Source: CAZTVF01 sp964616985 (lineage in GTDB: Bacteria; Planctomycetota; Phycisphaerae; SM23-33). Taken from it: DNA of 32,906 nt. The stretch lies in assembly GCA_964616985.1 (NCBI GenBank), contig CAZTVF010000058.1:1-32906 (forward strand), given 5' to 3'. Each line of letters opens with the position of its first letter. Positions within the stretch are counted from its first letter, which is position 1. The position numbers were made by a program, and so were the translations under genes. The notes below the pieces were generated by a model. The model made no database searches. It had not been told where the DNA came from and was given only the letters and a program-made list of their open reading frames with translations. This document shows, in pieces, positions 14,884 through 23,601 of this stretch.

Positions 14884-14944
14884 GACGGCCTTCCCAGGCC
14901 GCCGCCAAGAACGCAGTCAGGGGCGGCGGCCTGGGAAGGCCGCC
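14884..14944. repeat. Mirrored pair of family-1 palindromes
   Basis: Two palindromes (14884-14903, with one mismatched base in the stem, and 14925-14944) are inverted relative to each other around a spacer containing AAGAACGC. They fill the 122-bp gap between the convergent Gfo/Idh and GGDEF-like genes and could form strong hairpins in transcripts from both sides, so a terminator role is possible. Confidence 0.8.
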
Positions 14945-14967
14945 ACCCGTTCACCAGCGACGTGGGC

Positions 14968-15903
14968 CTATACGGAGATCTGATCGCCGCCGCGGCGGGC
15001 GCTGCGGTTCATCCACAGCATGGCGCGCTGGAGGATCTTATCGATGGAATCCTTGGGGTCGGCGCCGGCAGCGCCAATGGACACCGTCAGGCTGGCGGGC
15101 TTCTCGTTCACCATGAGGAACGCCTTGCCCGCCATCGTGCGGATGCGTTCGCAGATGATGTACAGGTCGCTGTATTGAAGGATCGGCACGATCGCCAGGA
15201 AGATGTGCTCCTCCCACCGGCCCACCACGTCGAACGATCGCAGGCTGTTGGCGAAGGTCTTGCCCATCATCGCCACCAACTGCTGGTAGGTCGCGTCACC
15301 CCACTGGGCCCGGGCCTCGACGTGGCCGTCGATGCTCGCGCAGATCACGCCGAACGTCCAGCCGAAGCGGCGCATTTCGTCGAAACGCGACCGCAGGCGG
15401 AGTTCCAGGTATTGCCGGCTGGCGAGCTTGGTCTGGGGATCGATGAACGCCAGAGCCTCCGCCGACTGGATGCCAGGCGGCATCTGCTGGTCCTTGAGGA
15501 TCTCCACCACGCCGGCCATGCTGCCCGCCGCGTCATACAGCGGCACCACGCGGACGTGCACCGGCAGGAGGTGGCCTTCACGATGGCGGAAGAAGACGTC
15601 GGCCGTCCGCGCCTGGCCGTCCTGCAGCGTTTGCGCGGCGGGATACCAGCCGGAGCAGGCGCCGGCGGGGTCGTTCTGAAGGTGGACGAGCAGGTCCTCG
15701 CAGCAGCTCTTGCCGACGACGTGCTCGCGACGATAGCCGGTGAGGGCCTCGGCCGCGGGGTTCCAGAACGTGATGCTCCGCTGCGGCGTGGCGAAATACA
15801 CCGCCTCGAAGAGATTCTCCAGGAGCCCCTGGCAGCCCACCGTGCCGAATTTCACTTCCGACGCCGTGGACGTATTCGATCCTATGAGCGTACTGGTGGC
15901 CAT
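14968..15903 (-). CDS. PAS domain protein with degenerate GGDEF domain
   Basis: This 311-aa protein has a PAS domain (about residues 25-137; TFWNPAAEALTGYRREHVVGK is typical) and a GGDEF-type domain (about 150-308; IDPQTKLASRQYLE corresponds to the DxLTGLxNR start). The signature GGDEF is replaced by EEHIF at 231-235, so diguanylate cyclase activity is very unlikely. An RSFD (RxxD) sequence at 222-225 lies exactly five residues before it, as in the product-inhibition site of active cyclases, and could still bind c-di-GMP. No membrane helix is seen. The ATG at 15903 is chosen because GGAGGT at 15910-15915 is six bases upstream; a longer frame starts at 15969, where ATGA overlaps the stop of the hydrolase gene, but adds 22 residues without domain character. 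It lies behind the hydrolase gene and may be cotranscribed. Confidence 0.85.
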   Translation of the reverse strand: MATSTLIGSNTSTASEVKFGTVGCQGLLENLFEAVYFATPQRSITFWNPAAEALTGYRREHVVGKSCCEDLLVHLQNDPAGACSGWYPAAQTLQDGQARTADVFFRHREGHLLPVHVRVVPLYDAAGSMAGVVEILKDQQMPPGIQSAEALAFIDPQTKLASRQYLELRLRSRFDEMRRFGWTFGVICASIDGHVEARAQWGDATYQQLVAMMGKTFANSLRSFDVVGRWEEHIFLAIVPILQYSDLYIICERIRTMAGKAFLMVNEKPASLTVSIGAAGADPKDSIDKILQRAMLWMNRSARRGGDQISV

Positions 15904-15965
15904 AAATCTACCTCCAACCTTACACTTATCATCGTGGTTCGGAGGGCCAGGCTTTAGTAGCGTGT

Positions 15966-17510
15966 TCATCCCGGCAGCACGGGGAGCGAGAGCGTGCCGC
16001 CCAGCAGGTCCAGGCGGCCGGCCTGCGGGGAGTTTTCGAAGAACGGGTGGTCGCTGAGCGAGAGCGTCACGGCCAGCCGCTGGCCGGCGTCGAAACGATG
16101 GCTAACCGTCCAGAACGACACCGCGGCCTCGAAGGGTCCCTTGGGCAGCGGCTGGGGGCGGCTGCAGGAGTCGCGCAGCGTGAGCTTGCGGGCGCCGAAG
16201 TTGAGGCGACGCACCTTGCCGTCGCGGCCGACCGCGCAGATCCATCCGATGACATTGGCGTCGGGCAGGTCGGTGCGAAGCTTCAGACGCAGTTGTGCCT
16301 CGCCCACCACGGTGAGGGGCTTGTCCAGCGGGGCCGTTTCGAAGGTGACCGCGCCCGCCTGAGAGCCGAAGCCGTTGGTTTCCTCGGGCGTGCGCGGCGA
16401 GGCCAGCGGCCTGGCCGGGTCGTGCGTCAGACAGGCCGGGGCCGCCAGCGAAGACGCCGCTTCCCGGCCCAGCGTGCCGCCCTCGCCAAGGTGCAGCGCC
16501 AGCGGTTGGGTGGGGGGCATGTCGTCGAAGTGCAGCCACGTTCCGGCGCCGGTGCAGTAGTAGGAGACGCGTGGGTTCAGCACGTCCAGCGGCCGGCCCT
16601 TGAGGTAGTGGTCGAACCACTCCAGGTCGTTGTGATAGCTCGCCGCGTCGTCATAGGGGGCTTCGAAGCCCAGGTTGCCGGGCACCATGATCAGCCGCTT
16701 GGGGCCCGGGTGCAGTTGGAACCCGCGGACCGTGCCGATGCCGAAGTGGTCGTAGATCACGCCCGTGTGCAGCACGGGGACGTTGATCTGCTTGAGTCGC
16801 TCGGTGAGGTCGATGGCGTCCCACGCGGCCGTGCGGATGGGGTTGTCGAAGCAATCCTTCGCCCAGTGCAGGCTGCCCATGGGGGCGTTGCGCAGATTGC
16901 GCTCGAAGGCGGCGAAGCGGTCGGCGTGCAGGCGGCGCTGGCGCTCGTAGGCGGCGTCGCTGATGTCCTCGCGGCGGTCCTGGAAGACCGCGTCGGGGCC
17001 GCAGCGGCCGTTGGCGACCCCCTGGCACCAGCCGATGCGGTTGGCCAGGCGAAGCACGCCGCCGGGGTACCACTGGTCGGTGTAGAAGTCCAGCGGGTAG
17101 GCCGCGGCGCTCATGCAACGCAGGTGTGGCGGCCGCATGCAGCCGGTGAGGATCTGGTAGATGCCCCCGGCCGATCCGCCGCACGTGCCGACGTTGCCGT
17201 CGCAGAAATCCTGTGCCGCCAGCCACTCCACGAGGTCGTATCCGTCGGTGATGCCTTCCTGGATGTTGTAGTAGGTGTAGCGGCCCTCGGAACTGCCGGA
17301 GCCGCGGCCCTCGGCGGCGAGATAGACGTACCCCCGGGCGGCGAAGAACTCGCCCGCTTCCTTCGCCGCGCGGCCGTAGGGGGTGCGGGAAAGGATGGCG
17401 GGGTATCGGCCGGCCTTGACGGGGCGGTACAGGTTGGCGGCCAGGTGCACGCCGTCGCGCATCGGGATGTAAACGCACGCCTTTGTTTCCACGCGGAGCA
17501 GCGGTTCCAT
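15966..17510 (-). CDS. CocE/NonD (peptidase S15-like) hydrolase
   Basis: This 514-aa protein is an alpha/beta hydrolase of the CocE / X-Pro dipeptidyl-peptidase family, with a C-terminal jelly-roll (X-Pro_dipep_C) domain from about residue 320. Family signatures are the DGVHLAANLYRP start, RTPYG, the GRGSGSSEG segment after the oxyanion strand, the nucleophile elbow GGSAGG with Ser113, and a candidate Asp254 in VIYDHFG. The HNDLEWFDHYLKG sequence matches the usual region after the catalytic His, but the GPWxH motif itself reads VPGNL, so the His appears to be missing. No signal peptide is present with the start at 17510, which is preferred over the ATG at 17657 because GAGGAGA lies just upstream and the longer N-terminus is Arg-rich. 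Substrate unknown; esters or amides are typical. Confidence 0.85.
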   Translation of the reverse strand: MEPLLRVETKACVYIPMRDGVHLAANLYRPVKAGRYPAILSRTPYGRAAKEAGEFFAARGYVYLAAEGRGSGSSEGRYTYYNIQEGITDGYDLVEWLAAQDFCDGNVGTCGGSAGGIYQILTGCMRPPHLRCMSAAAYPLDFYTDQWYPGGVLRLANRIGWCQGVANGRCGPDAVFQDRREDISDAAYERQRRLHADRFAAFERNLRNAPMGSLHWAKDCFDNPIRTAAWDAIDLTERLKQINVPVLHTGVIYDHFGIGTVRGFQLHPGPKRLIMVPGNLGFEAPYDDAASYHNDLEWFDHYLKGRPLDVLNPRVSYYCTGAGTWLHFDDMPPTQPLALHLGEGGTLGREAASSLAAPACLTHDPARPLASPRTPEETNGFGSQAGAVTFETAPLDKPLTVVGEAQLRLKLRTDLPDANVIGWICAVGRDGKVRRLNFGARKLTLRDSCSRPQPLPKGPFEAAVSFWTVSHRFDAGQRLAVTLSLSDHPFFENSPQAGRLDLLGGTLSLPVLPG

Positions 17511-17628
17511 AGATGAAGTCTCCTCTGGTGCGGCCATCGTGCGGGGAGGCTGCGCTTTTGTCAATCGGCATCGGGGCGCGGCGTGCATCGCCCGCCTCGC
17601 GTGCCGGCGACGAATGCGTGCGAGCCTA

Positions 17629-17657
17629 TTGCCAAACGGCGGTGCGAAACTTACCAT
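17629..17657 (+). promoter_or_regulatory. Candidate promoter of pgk
   Basis: TTGCCA (17629-17634) and TACCAT (17652-17657) are separated by 17 bases, 66 bases before the pgk start. The boxes match the sigma70 consensus only moderately. Confidence 0.35.
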
Positions 17658-17723
17658 TCTGGCTCGTCAAGATGCGGCGTCCCTGCGGGCGTCGCCCAAA
17701 CAAACGCTGAAAGAGGAAACGCA

Positions 17724-18989
17724 ATGGCAACCAAGACAGTCGCGGATATCAATGTGGCCGGCAAGACCGTTCTCATGCGGGTGGACTTCAACGTGCCGCT
17801 CAAGGACGGCAAGATCACCAACGATCGCCGCATCGTGCAGGCGCTGCCGTCTATCCAGCACGTCCTCAAGCAGGGCGGCAAGCTGGTGCTGATGAGCCAC
17901 CTCGGCCGCCCTGATGGCAAGTTCGAGCCCGACGGCTCGCTGAAGCCCGCGGCCGACCGCCTGGGCGAACTGCTCGGCAAGAAGGTCGTGCTGGGGCCCA
18001 AGGAAGTGGTCGGCCCCGAGGCCCAGAAGCTCGCCGCCGCCCTCAAGCCCGGCGACGTGCTGATCCTCGAAAACGTCCGCTTCAACGCGGGCGAGACCAT
18101 GCCCGACAAGGCCAAGAAGAACCCCGACAAGAAGCTCACGGCCGAGCAGGCCAAGACGCATGACGACTTCGTGGCCGAGCTGGCCAAGCTGGGCGACCTG
18201 TATGTGAACGACGCGTTCGGCACCTGCCACCGTAAGCACGCCAGCATGTACGGCGTGGCCAAGGCCATCCAGGCCAAGGGCGGTTCTGCCGTCGCGGGCT
18301 ACCTGGTGGAGAAGGAAATCCGCTACCTGCACGAGGCTGTCGCGGCCCCCAAGCGCCCGTTCGTGGCGATCCTGGGCGGGGCGAAGGTTTCCGACAAGAT
18401 CAAGCTGATCTCGCAGCTGCTGGACAAGGTGGACACCATCCTCATCGGCGGCGCGATGGCCTACACGCTGCTCAAGGCCAAGGGCGTCAGCGTCGGCAAG
18501 AGCCTCGTGGAGGCCGACCAGGTCGAGGAGATGAAGGGCCTGCTGGCCAAGGCGGCCGGCAAGATCGTCCTGCCCGTCGACCACATCGCCACCGACAGCT
18601 TTGACTTCAAGGCCCAGACCGCGGGCAAGCCGGTGGCCGTGGGCGACGTGAACATCCCCGACAATCTGCTGGGGCTGGACATCGGCCCCAAGACGATCGC
18701 GGAGTACGGCAAGATCATCGCCTCGGCCAAGACCGTGGTATGGAACGGGCCGATGGGCGTGTTTGAGATGCCCGATTTCGCCAAGGGCACCAAGGCGGTC
18801 GCCGAGGCCGTGGCCAAGGCCACCGGCAGCGGGGCCACCAGCGTGATCGGCGGCGGCGACTCCGCGGCGGCCGTGGAGCAGATGGGCCTCGAGGACAAGA
18901 TGACGCACATCTCCACCGGCGGCGGCGCCAGCCTCGAGTACCTCGAAGGCAAGGCCATGCCCCCGATTGACGTGCTCGATAAGAAGTAA
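17724..18989 (+). CDS. pgk: Phosphoglycerate kinase
   Basis: This 421-aa enzyme transfers phosphate between 1,3-bisphosphoglycerate and ADP in glycolysis and acts in the reverse direction in gluconeogenesis. All signatures are present in order: MRVDFNVPL near the N-terminus, the SHLGRP substrate loop, LENVRFNAGE, YVNDAFGTCHRKHAS, the hinge LGGAKVSDKI, the nucleotide-binding IGGAMAYTLLKAKG and GPMGVFE, and the C-terminal GGGDSAAAVEQ and HISTGGGASLEYLEGK. The length is normal for the family. The ATG at 17724 follows GAGG (17713-17716) at seven bases; a longer open frame upstream lacks conservation. A large inverted repeat follows nine bases after the stop. Confidence 0.98.
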   Translation: MATKTVADINVAGKTVLMRVDFNVPLKDGKITNDRRIVQALPSIQHVLKQGGKLVLMSHLGRPDGKFEPDGSLKPAADRLGELLGKKVVLGPKEVVGPEAQKLAAALKPGDVLILENVRFNAGETMPDKAKKNPDKKLTAEQAKTHDDFVAELAKLGDLYVNDAFGTCHRKHASMYGVAKAIQAKGGSAVAGYLVEKEIRYLHEAVAAPKRPFVAILGGAKVSDKIKLISQLLDKVDTILIGGAMAYTLLKAKGVSVGKSLVEADQVEEMKGLLAKAAGKIVLPVDHIATDSFDFKAQTAGKPVAVGDVNIPDNLLGLDIGPKTIAEYGKIIASAKTVVWNGPMGVFEMPDFAKGTKAVAEAVAKATGSGATSVIGGGDSAAAVEQMGLEDKMTHISTGGGASLEYLEGKAMPPIDVLDKK

Positions 18990-18998
18990 TCGCCCGCC

Positions 18999-19137
18999 GG
19001 GTGCCATGCCGAAGCGTACTCGCGCCGGCATGCCTCGGTCGCAGTGAGCGAGATGATGGTATCCGCAGCCGCGAAGACATGCCCAGGCGAGGCATGCCGG
19101 CGCGTCGCGAACAGCGCGACGCTTCGGCATGGCACCC
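18999..19137. repeat. Nested palindrome, repeat family 3 (copy 1)
   Basis: An outer perfect 19-bp arm (18999-19017 with 19119-19137, starting GGGTGCCATGCCGAAGC) encloses a second perfect 17-bp arm (19021-19037 with 19088-19104, CGAGGCATGCCGGCGCG). The central 50 bases are unpaired by these arms. It follows pgk by nine bases and may terminate its transcript, but a related copy at 24930-25034 shows it is a repeat element rather than a gene-specific terminator. No reading frame in it looks coding. Confidence 0.8.
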
Positions 19138-19189
19138 CAGAGAGCCTGGCGACTTGAACGACGCAACGTGATGCACCAAGGAAGACTCG

Positions 19190-21184
19190 ATGATCCAACA
19201 CCGTGGCGTGGCGTACTATCCCGAGTATTGGCCGGGGGAGCGATGGGATGAAGATATCCGCCTGATGAAGAAGGCGGGCATCAATCTCGTCCGCATCGGC
19301 GAGTTCGCCTGGACTGAGATGGAAGTCGCCGAGGGGCACTTCACGCTGGACTGGCTGCACACGGTGGTTCGAAAGATGGCCGCCGCGGGCATCAACGTCC
19401 TGATGTGCACGCCCACGGCTGCGCCGCCCGCATGGCTGACCCATCAGTACCCCGACACGCTTATCGTCGGCCGCGACGGCAAGCGGGCGTCCCACGGCGG
19501 GCGCCGTCATTATTGTCCCACCAGCAGCACGTACCGCCGGCACGTGGCCCGCGTGGTCGAGCGGCTCGCGGCGGAATTGTCGACGCACAGCAACGTGATC
19601 GGCTGGCAGATCGACAACGAACTGGGCCCCGAGTCGCCGGGCTTCTGCCACTGCGACCACTGCGTGGGGCTGTTCCGTGCCTACCTCCAGCAGCGCTACG
19701 GCACGCTGGAGGCCCTCAACGCGGCGTGGCAGACGAAGTTCTGGTCCGTCCGCTTCACCGCCTGGGAGCAGGTCACCCTTCGCCTGGCCGGGGGCTACCC
19801 CAGCATCGAGCTGGACATCCGCCGCTTCCACAGCGACAGCTTCTACGACTTCGCCGCACAGCAGGCGGGCATCATCCGCCGCCTGCACCCCAAGGCCCTC
19901 GTCTCGACCAACATGATGGGCCCGATCTACACTCCGCTGGACAATCACAAGCAGGCCGAGCTGTACGACATGGTCTGCGACGACCTCTACTTCGACATCG
20001 CCACGCAGTCGGCCGACGCCCTGGCCATGGACCTCTACCGCAACATGGCGCCGGGCAAACCGTTCTGGATCACCGAGACGGGCTCGGCGGCGCTATCGAG
20101 CGGCAAGGGCCCCTCGGCGGCGCAGATGCGGGCGTGGGCGTTCTCGGCCATGGCGCGGGGCAGCGTCGCGCACATCTTCTTCCGCTGGCGGACGTGCCTG
20201 GGCGGGCAGGAGCAGAACCTCCAGGGCATCATCGAGACGTCCGGCCGCCCGCGGCGCCGCTACAAGGCCGTGGCGAGTCTGTTCAACGAATTGGCCGCCC
20301 TGGAGCCCAAGCTGGCACGCATGCCGCTGCCCAAGGCGCAGGTCGCCATCGTGCACGACATCCAGTCGCATTGGGCGTTCGAGACGGGCGGCCTGGGCAA
20401 GTACGTCGCCTCCACCGGCCAGATCACCGCGATGCACGAGGCGCTGTACGAGCGAAATATCCTGGCCGACATCATTCCTCCCGACCGGCCGCTGAAGGCG
20501 TACAAGCTCGTGCTGCTGCCCTCGATGTGCATCGTGGGCGAGGAGTTTGCCGAGGCGCTGCGCGAATACGTCCGCGGCGGGGGCGTCGTGCTCGTGCAGC
20601 CGCAACTGGCCACGCGCGACGCGAACAGCAACTACCACCCTCGCTGCGCGCCCGACGGCCTGCAGGATGTCATGGGCCTGCGCGTCGAGAGCCATTACTA
20701 TCTCGACAACGCCTGCGAGGCCGACCAGGCCCTGTGGGTGCCGGCCGCCAACGTGGTGAACGAGACCGCGACGGTGAAACTGGGTGATGACCAGACCGGG
20801 CAGGCCGTGAGGTACATCGAGGATATCGAGCTCGAGACGGCCAGGGCGATCGGCACGTTCGCCGACAACAGCTTCGCCGGTCAGCCGGCGGTCACCGTCA
20901 ACAAGTTCGGCCGCGGGGCCGCGTACTACCTGGCGGCATTCGTCGACAAGGCCTTGCTCGATGCGATGCTGACGCTGACGCTCGAACGCGCCGGCGTCGA
21001 GGCCGGGCCCTACGCGCCGAAGTACGTCGAGGTCGTCCGCCGCGGCAACATCACCTTCGCGATCAACCACCGCCGCGAGGCCGCCGAGGTCGAGGTCGGC
21101 CCCGGCGAGGTCATCGTCGGCCAGTGCGCCGAAGGCATCGCCAAGCTGCCTGCCTACGGCGTGTGCGTGGTCCGGACGAAGTGA
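19190..21184 (+). CDS. GH42 beta-galactosidase
   Basis: This 664-aa glycoside hydrolase of family 42 hydrolyses beta-galactosides with retention. The N-terminal GVAYYPEYWP and the NLVRIGEFAWTEMEVAEG segment are typical of the TIM barrel. The acid/base Glu144 lies in QIDNELG and the probable nucleophile Glu296 in FWITETG. A middle trimerisation-like domain (about 390-600, with VAIVHDIQSHWAFE) and a small C-terminal beta domain follow. There is no signal peptide, so it acts in the cytoplasm on imported oligosaccharides. AAGGA at 19178-19182 supports the start. Its stop is only four bases from the stop of the convergent GH20/GH67N-like gene. Confidence 0.95.
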   Translation: MIQHRGVAYYPEYWPGERWDEDIRLMKKAGINLVRIGEFAWTEMEVAEGHFTLDWLHTVVRKMAAAGINVLMCTPTAAPPAWLTHQYPDTLIVGRDGKRASHGGRRHYCPTSSTYRRHVARVVERLAAELSTHSNVIGWQIDNELGPESPGFCHCDHCVGLFRAYLQQRYGTLEALNAAWQTKFWSVRFTAWEQVTLRLAGGYPSIELDIRRFHSDSFYDFAAQQAGIIRRLHPKALVSTNMMGPIYTPLDNHKQAELYDMVCDDLYFDIATQSADALAMDLYRNMAPGKPFWITETGSAALSSGKGPSAAQMRAWAFSAMARGSVAHIFFRWRTCLGGQEQNLQGIIETSGRPRRRYKAVASLFNELAALEPKLARMPLPKAQVAIVHDIQSHWAFETGGLGKYVASTGQITAMHEALYERNILADIIPPDRPLKAYKLVLLPSMCIVGEEFAEALREYVRGGGVVLVQPQLATRDANSNYHPRCAPDGLQDVMGLRVESHYYLDNACEADQALWVPAANVVNETATVKLGDDQTGQAVRYIEDIELETARAIGTFADNSFAGQPAVTVNKFGRGAAYYLAAFVDKALLDAMLTLTLERAGVEAGPYAPKYVEVVRRGNITFAINHRREAAEVEVGPGEVIVGQCAEGIAKLPAYGVCVVRTK

Positions 21185-21188
21185 CCGT

Positions 21189-22928
21189 TCATAACTGGCT
21201 GGGCTTGTTATCCAGGAAGCAGCGGACGAACATCTGCCGGCTGGGCGGGGAGACGACGAACTCGCCGCGATGGGCGAAGTAGATGTCCTCGACCTGCTTG
21301 TAGAGGCCATCGGAGATCGCGTCGTGGAAGCCCTTGGTCCGCTGGAGGTCCACGTCGATCTGCGCCCGCAGCTTCAGCAGGCGCCACCGCCAGCCCGCGC
21401 GGGCGGCGGAGGTCATCTTCTTTTCCGCCGCCTCGATCAGCTTGAGGCAGGCGGCCGCCTTCGGCATCTCGGGGGCGTTCACCAGCGACGACTTCGACGG
21501 CCCGCCATCAGGGGGGAAGAGCACCGATTTCGCTTGTGACAGCGGCTCGGGCAGGCCTTTGGTTGCGTGCTGGAACTGGTGATTATGTTCCATGATCTCC
21601 ACGGCCGCGGTCACCTCTTCGGCCACCTCGGGCGAGGCGACGTACGCGGCGTATTCGCGGACGGTGTCCATGGCGTCGCGGTCGCCCCAGTAGTGCTGCA
21701 GGTTCACGGCCTTGTTGAGGTCCTCGAAGATGCCCTCGGAATACGGGAAGCCGCCCGCGACGTGCTTACCGCATACGTCCCAGATATGCTGCAGGTGCCT
21801 GGGCAGGGGGTTAGCGCCGTAGCCGCCCCACGGCCACATATTGTACATGCTGATCTCGGGGAAGGTGACCATGGGCAAGCCGCCGGGCACGCCATGCTCC
21901 AGCGGGTACTGCGGGAAGTGGTCGCCGTAGTCGTCCACCATGAGCAGGTCGGCGTACTCGGGCTTGTCCTTGCCGACGGCCTTGGCGAAAGCCTCCCACT
22001 CGCCCTTGATGAAGTGGTCAAAATACCACGTCGAGAGGATGACCTTGGCCTTGGGAATGATCTCGCGGACGAGCTTGGCGTAGGGCTTGGCGCAGGCGAG
22101 CAGGCCGTTGGCGCCCCAGGGCGTGCACTCGCTGCACGTGCAGCCGCCCTGGTCGTACGGCCACATCCACACATATTCGATGTTGAGGTCGGCGAAGGCG
22201 TTGAGCATCTCGCGCCGCGTCTTGATGATGTAGTCCAGGCCGCCGGGCTTGCGGGGGCAGATTTCGCGATGGTAGTGCCCGCCCGGCGGGCTGGTGTAGC
22301 CGTCGTGCCCGGCCGTCCAGTCGGCGCGGATCGCCTCGGGGCTGTCGTTGTAGCCTTCGTTGGCCAGCGTAGTCAGGGCGCCCGTGATGCCGACCGTGTT
22401 GGCGGCCTGCAGGATCATCCGCAGCCGCTGCACCATGTCCTTCGCCGCCGGGTCGGCCATGCCGTTGAAGTGGTGCATGTCGAACCATACCGCCAGGGTG
22501 TTGCAGCCCCACAGGGCGAGTTCCTCGACGTACCGCTGCACCGCCGCCACGGGGGCCGCGTGGTAGAAGTTGAAGAAGTGTGACGCGAAGTAAATTCCGC
22601 GCACGGGGCGTTTGGGAACGCTCGTGCCCCGCCAGGCCGACGGCGTGAAGCCGCCCTGGGCGTAGTGCGAGGTGCGGATGAACTTGCCCACGCCGTAGAT
22701 CACGCCCCGCTCGTCGTTGCCGACGATCGCGACCGAGCCGCCGGGCCCGTCCTCGATGGCATAGCCGTCCGTCCCCATGCCCGGCCGCACGCTCAGGACG
22801 ATCTGGCCCTTGCTGCCGGCGGCGACAGGGATGCCGGTCTGTTCCTCGATATGGCGCTGCAGCAGCTGTGATGCCTTGAGAACAAGCGGCGACATCGCGC
22901 CGACGATTTCGATCGTGACCGAATTCAT
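21189..22928 (-). CDS. GH20/GH67N-like glycoside hydrolase (putative)
   Basis: This 579-aa protein has an N-terminal alpha/beta domain like those in front of GH20 and GH67 barrels (about residues 1-110; the GIPVA...GTDGYAIEDGPGGSVAIVGNDERGVIYGVGKFIR pattern is typical) and a TIM-barrel-like region starting at RGIYFASHFFNFYH. A GGCTCSECTPWG motif, seen in DUF4838 and alpha-glucuronidase-like proteins, lies in the middle, preceded by YVWMWPYDQ. The catalytic residues cannot be assigned with certainty. No signal peptide is visible. CAGGAG lies nine bases before the ATG at 22928; a longer frame to 22985 has no conservation. It converges with the GH42 gene and probably works on a uronic acid- or hexosamine-containing glycan, but the substrate is inference. 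Confidence 0.75.
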   Translation of the reverse strand: MNSVTIEIVGAMSPLVLKASQLLQRHIEEQTGIPVAAGSKGQIVLSVRPGMGTDGYAIEDGPGGSVAIVGNDERGVIYGVGKFIRTSHYAQGGFTPSAWRGTSVPKRPVRGIYFASHFFNFYHAAPVAAVQRYVEELALWGCNTLAVWFDMHHFNGMADPAAKDMVQRLRMILQAANTVGITGALTTLANEGYNDSPEAIRADWTAGHDGYTSPPGGHYHREICPRKPGGLDYIIKTRREMLNAFADLNIEYVWMWPYDQGGCTCSECTPWGANGLLACAKPYAKLVREIIPKAKVILSTWYFDHFIKGEWEAFAKAVGKDKPEYADLLMVDDYGDHFPQYPLEHGVPGGLPMVTFPEISMYNMWPWGGYGANPLPRHLQHIWDVCGKHVAGGFPYSEGIFEDLNKAVNLQHYWGDRDAMDTVREYAAYVASPEVAEEVTAAVEIMEHNHQFQHATKGLPEPLSQAKSVLFPPDGGPSKSSLVNAPEMPKAAACLKLIEAAEKKMTSAARAGWRWRLLKLRAQIDVDLQRTKGFHDAISDGLYKQVEDIYFAHRGEFVVSPPSRQMFVRCFLDNKPSQL

Positions 22929-23009
22929 ATATTCAATCTCCTGGGGAAAGGGCGGTAGTGTATCGACGGGGGTCGATGTAGACAATGGGGTTCGTCGATT
23001 CGGTGATTT

Positions 23010-23489
23010 TCAAAGCAGCAGGGCCTTGACCCGGGCAACGAACTCGATGATCTGTTTGTCGGCGGCGGCCTGGTCGGCCAGCGGCTTCTTGAGGCTCAGC
23101 GAGTCGGCGAGCCCACCGGGGACGAGTTGGCCCAGCGAGGCCATCGTCTTGTCTCCACCGCTGCCGTCGAACGTGCAGAAGCCGAAGACCTTCTTCCCGG
23201 CCAGGTCCACCTGCGTCACATAGGCCCGGATCGGCGGCGGGGGCTCGAACGCCCACACGGGCATGCCGATGAGGACGGCCTTGCGGCCGGCGACGGTGTG
23301 TTCGCTGACGAGTTCGGAGGGCTTCTTCATGACGGCGTCGCGGCCGCTGCCCAGCCAGCCCATGACGCCCGCGCGGTCCTTCTTTTCGAGGATTTCCTCC
23401 ACGTCGGCCCCCAGCAGTTCAGCCAGCTTCTGGGCCACCCACCGCGTCTTGCCGCTCCGCGAGTAATAAACGACGAGGATGTCGCTCAT
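23010..23489 (-). CDS. Flavodoxin family protein
   Basis: This 159-aa protein has the flavodoxin fold. The N-terminal ILVVYYSRSGKTRWVA gives the FMN phosphate-binding loop (SRSGKT), followed by the GMPVWAFEPPPPIRAYV segment typical of the second FMN loop and the FGFCTFDGSGGDKT strand and loop. It is close in form to short flavodoxins that carry electrons between cytoplasmic enzymes. The ATG at 23489 is preceded by a strong AAGGAG about seven bases away. It lies 81 bases from the glycosidase gene on the same strand, and a small hairpin separates it from the FG-GAP-like gene. No partner enzyme is evident in the window. Confidence 0.9.
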   Translation of the reverse strand: MSDILVVYYSRSGKTRWVAQKLAELLGADVEEILEKKDRAGVMGWLGSGRDAVMKKPSELVSEHTVAGRKAVLIGMPVWAFEPPPPIRAYVTQVDLAGKKVFGFCTFDGSGGDKTMASLGQLVPGGLADSLSLKKPLADQAAADKQIIEFVARVKALLL

Positions 23490-23537
23490 GAAATGCTCCT
23501 TCCTCTTAACGTGGCACGAGCGTCTCGCCCGTGCGTC

Positions 23538-23558
23538 CCATGGCCGTCCCGGCCATGG
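23538..23558. terminator. GC-rich hairpin after the FG-GAP-like gene
   Basis: CCATGGCCG and CGGCCATGG form a perfect 9-bp stem with a 3-base loop. It lies 44 bases after the stop of the leftward FG-GAP-like gene and 49 bases before the flavodoxin start. There is no long U-tract on either side, so a role as terminator is tentative; it may be another short palindromic repeat. Confidence 0.35.
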
Positions 23559-23601
23559 TCTTTCTGTTCACGCCCGCGACCGGTGAATCATACACCCGCT
23601 C

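Noticed and set aside
14968..15969. Longer start of the PAS-GGDEF-like gene at 15969 overlapping the hydrolase stop as ATGA
   Set aside because: The ATG at 15903 has a GGAGGT ribosome binding site at ideal distance, and the added residues lack domain character; the longer form is not fully excluded.
16047..19166. Long antisense frames opposite the CocE-type hydrolase and pgk
   Set aside because: Compositionally biased translations without motifs, mirrored by well-conserved genes on the other strand.
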